From: Burkholderiales bacterium
GTDB taxonomy: Bacteria > Pseudomonadota > Gammaproteobacteria > Burkholderiales > Burkholderiaceae_B
DNA: 6,273 nucleotides
NCBI GenBank assembly: GCA_005788065.1
Contig: SXZD01000104.1
Location: forward strand, 1 to 6,273
Direction: 5' to 3'
Shown here: in pieces, positions 5,958 to 6,273 of the stretch
Position numbering within the stretch: the stretch's first letter is position 1
How the letters are laid out: every line of letters begins with the position of its first letter
Position numbers and translations under genes: made by a program
The notes under the pieces: model-generated
What the model was told of the DNA's origin: nothing
Databases searched by the model: none
What the model saw: only the letters and a program-made list of their open reading frames with translations

Positions 5958-6273
5958 GGCGATTTGTCGTACACAAACGTCACTATGGTACGCCGCTTTA
6001 TGGAGCGCTAGTTGTTAAAAAGGTTTGTATTGGGACGCCTGTTTGGCGGATTGACCGCTACTTGTATGCGATGGCGCGGCGGGGAGAGCCAAAGGGGATG
6101 ACATAATCAACATCCCGGCAAAGGAAAAGTCCGGGCTCTTCATCATTAACGGGGGACACCGACATTCATTAGACTTGTTTTTGCGAAGAAACATGTTTAA
6201 TGGAGCAATGCCGATGTCCCCGATCGATTCTATCCTAGGGATCAATGGTTTAGTGGTGCAACGAGTTCAGCGG
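5958..6273. other. Region without a supported gene, upstream of the Calx-beta gene
   Basis: No convincing coding sequence is present in these 316 bases. It should hold the promoter and leader of the Calx-beta gene, but I find no -35/-10 pair good enough to report. A small stem, TTTGT/ACAAA (5963-5967 with 5973-5977), lies just before the Calx-beta ATG and could affect ribosome access. A second stem pairs GGGATG (6095-6100) with CATCCC (6111-6116), flanked by GCC and GGC that can extend it. The large palindrome at 6152-6221 is listed separately. The last 50 bases show only a CCTAGG palindrome (6234-6239). A tail of a minus-strand gene at the right edge cannot be excluded. Confidence 0.6.
6152..6221 (-). 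repeat. 70-base imperfect palindrome, REP-like or insertion-sequence-derived hairpin
   Basis: The arms 6152-6166 (GGGGACACCGACATT) and 6207-6221 (AATGCCGATGTCCCC) pair over 15 positions. On the minus strand the two imperfect positions become G-U pairs, so the outer stem is continuous in that strand. Inside, CATTAGAC (6167-6174) pairs with GTTTAATG (6195-6202) beyond a 4-base bulge (6203-6206), then TGTTT (6176-6180) pairs with AAACA (6189-6193), leading to a GCGA loop (6183-6186). Neither strand has a U tract after it, so a simple terminator is unlikely. GGGGACA/TGTCCCC ends on long imperfect hairpins are reminiscent of elements associated with IS200-like REP-mobilising (RAYT) transposases; that link is from memory and no transposase is in the window. 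Confidence 0.55.

Noticed and set aside
6152..6221. Integron attC site
   Set aside because: The folded shape is similar, but the required RYYYAAC and GTTRRRY core boxes are not at the ends of the palindrome and no integrase gene or cassette is seen.
6152..6221. Rho-independent terminator
   Set aside because: No T-rich tract follows the stem on either strand, and the stem-loop is longer and more interrupted than usual terminators.
6015..6245. 76-codon minus-strand open frame in the gene-free right part
   Set aside because: It starts with TTG, runs through both arms of the 70-base palindrome, and shows no recognisable domain or good ribosome site.
6244..6273. Possible end of a minus-strand gene entering from the right edge
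   Set aside because: Two minus-strand frames reach a stop here (for example a short tail ending PLNH), but fewer than 10 codons are visible, too few to support a call.

Overview
The window looks like an ordinary stretch of a moderately GC-rich proteobacterial chromosome. Betaproteobacteria is my guess, from protein style and base composition only; there is no rRNA, tRNA or other marker to fix the taxon. It holds four complete genes and one partial gene. There is no CRISPR array, no recognisable transposase and no tRNA.

Left part (1-1798): the tail of a plus-strand hot-dog-fold acyl-CoA thioesterase converges on a minus-strand NADP-binding oxidoreductase of the saccharopine dehydrogenase / trans-acting enoyl reductase type. 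Only 15 bases separate the two stop codons. A perfect 8-bp hairpin (331-355) spans the thioesterase stop.

Middle part (1870-4335): a compact minus-strand transcription unit encodes two exported proteins. A Met/His-rich double DUF305 protein comes first, and an LVIVD-repeat beta-propeller lipoprotein follows 10 bases later. The stop codon of the first gene lies inside the Shine-Dalgarno sequence of the second. A candidate promoter with a perfect 14-bp palindrome filling its spacer lies upstream (4308-4335), and a strong hairpin lies downstream (1870-1917). Some DUF305 proteins bind copper, so a periplasmic metal-related role for the pair is a reasonable but unproven inference.

Right part (4410-6273): a minus-strand gene encodes a 515-residue protein with two Calx-beta domains, a short RTX calcium-binding stretch and a serralysin-type C-terminus. 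It has no signal peptide, as expected for a type I secretion substrate, but no transporter genes are visible here. Its upstream 316 bases contain no convincing gene. They do contain a 70-base imperfect palindrome (6152-6221) with GGGG/CCCC ends, which resembles a REP-like or insertion-sequence-derived hairpin. The best leads are this palindrome, the palindrome-in-promoter, and the DUF305/LVIVD pair. I see no clearly new defence or mobile system.
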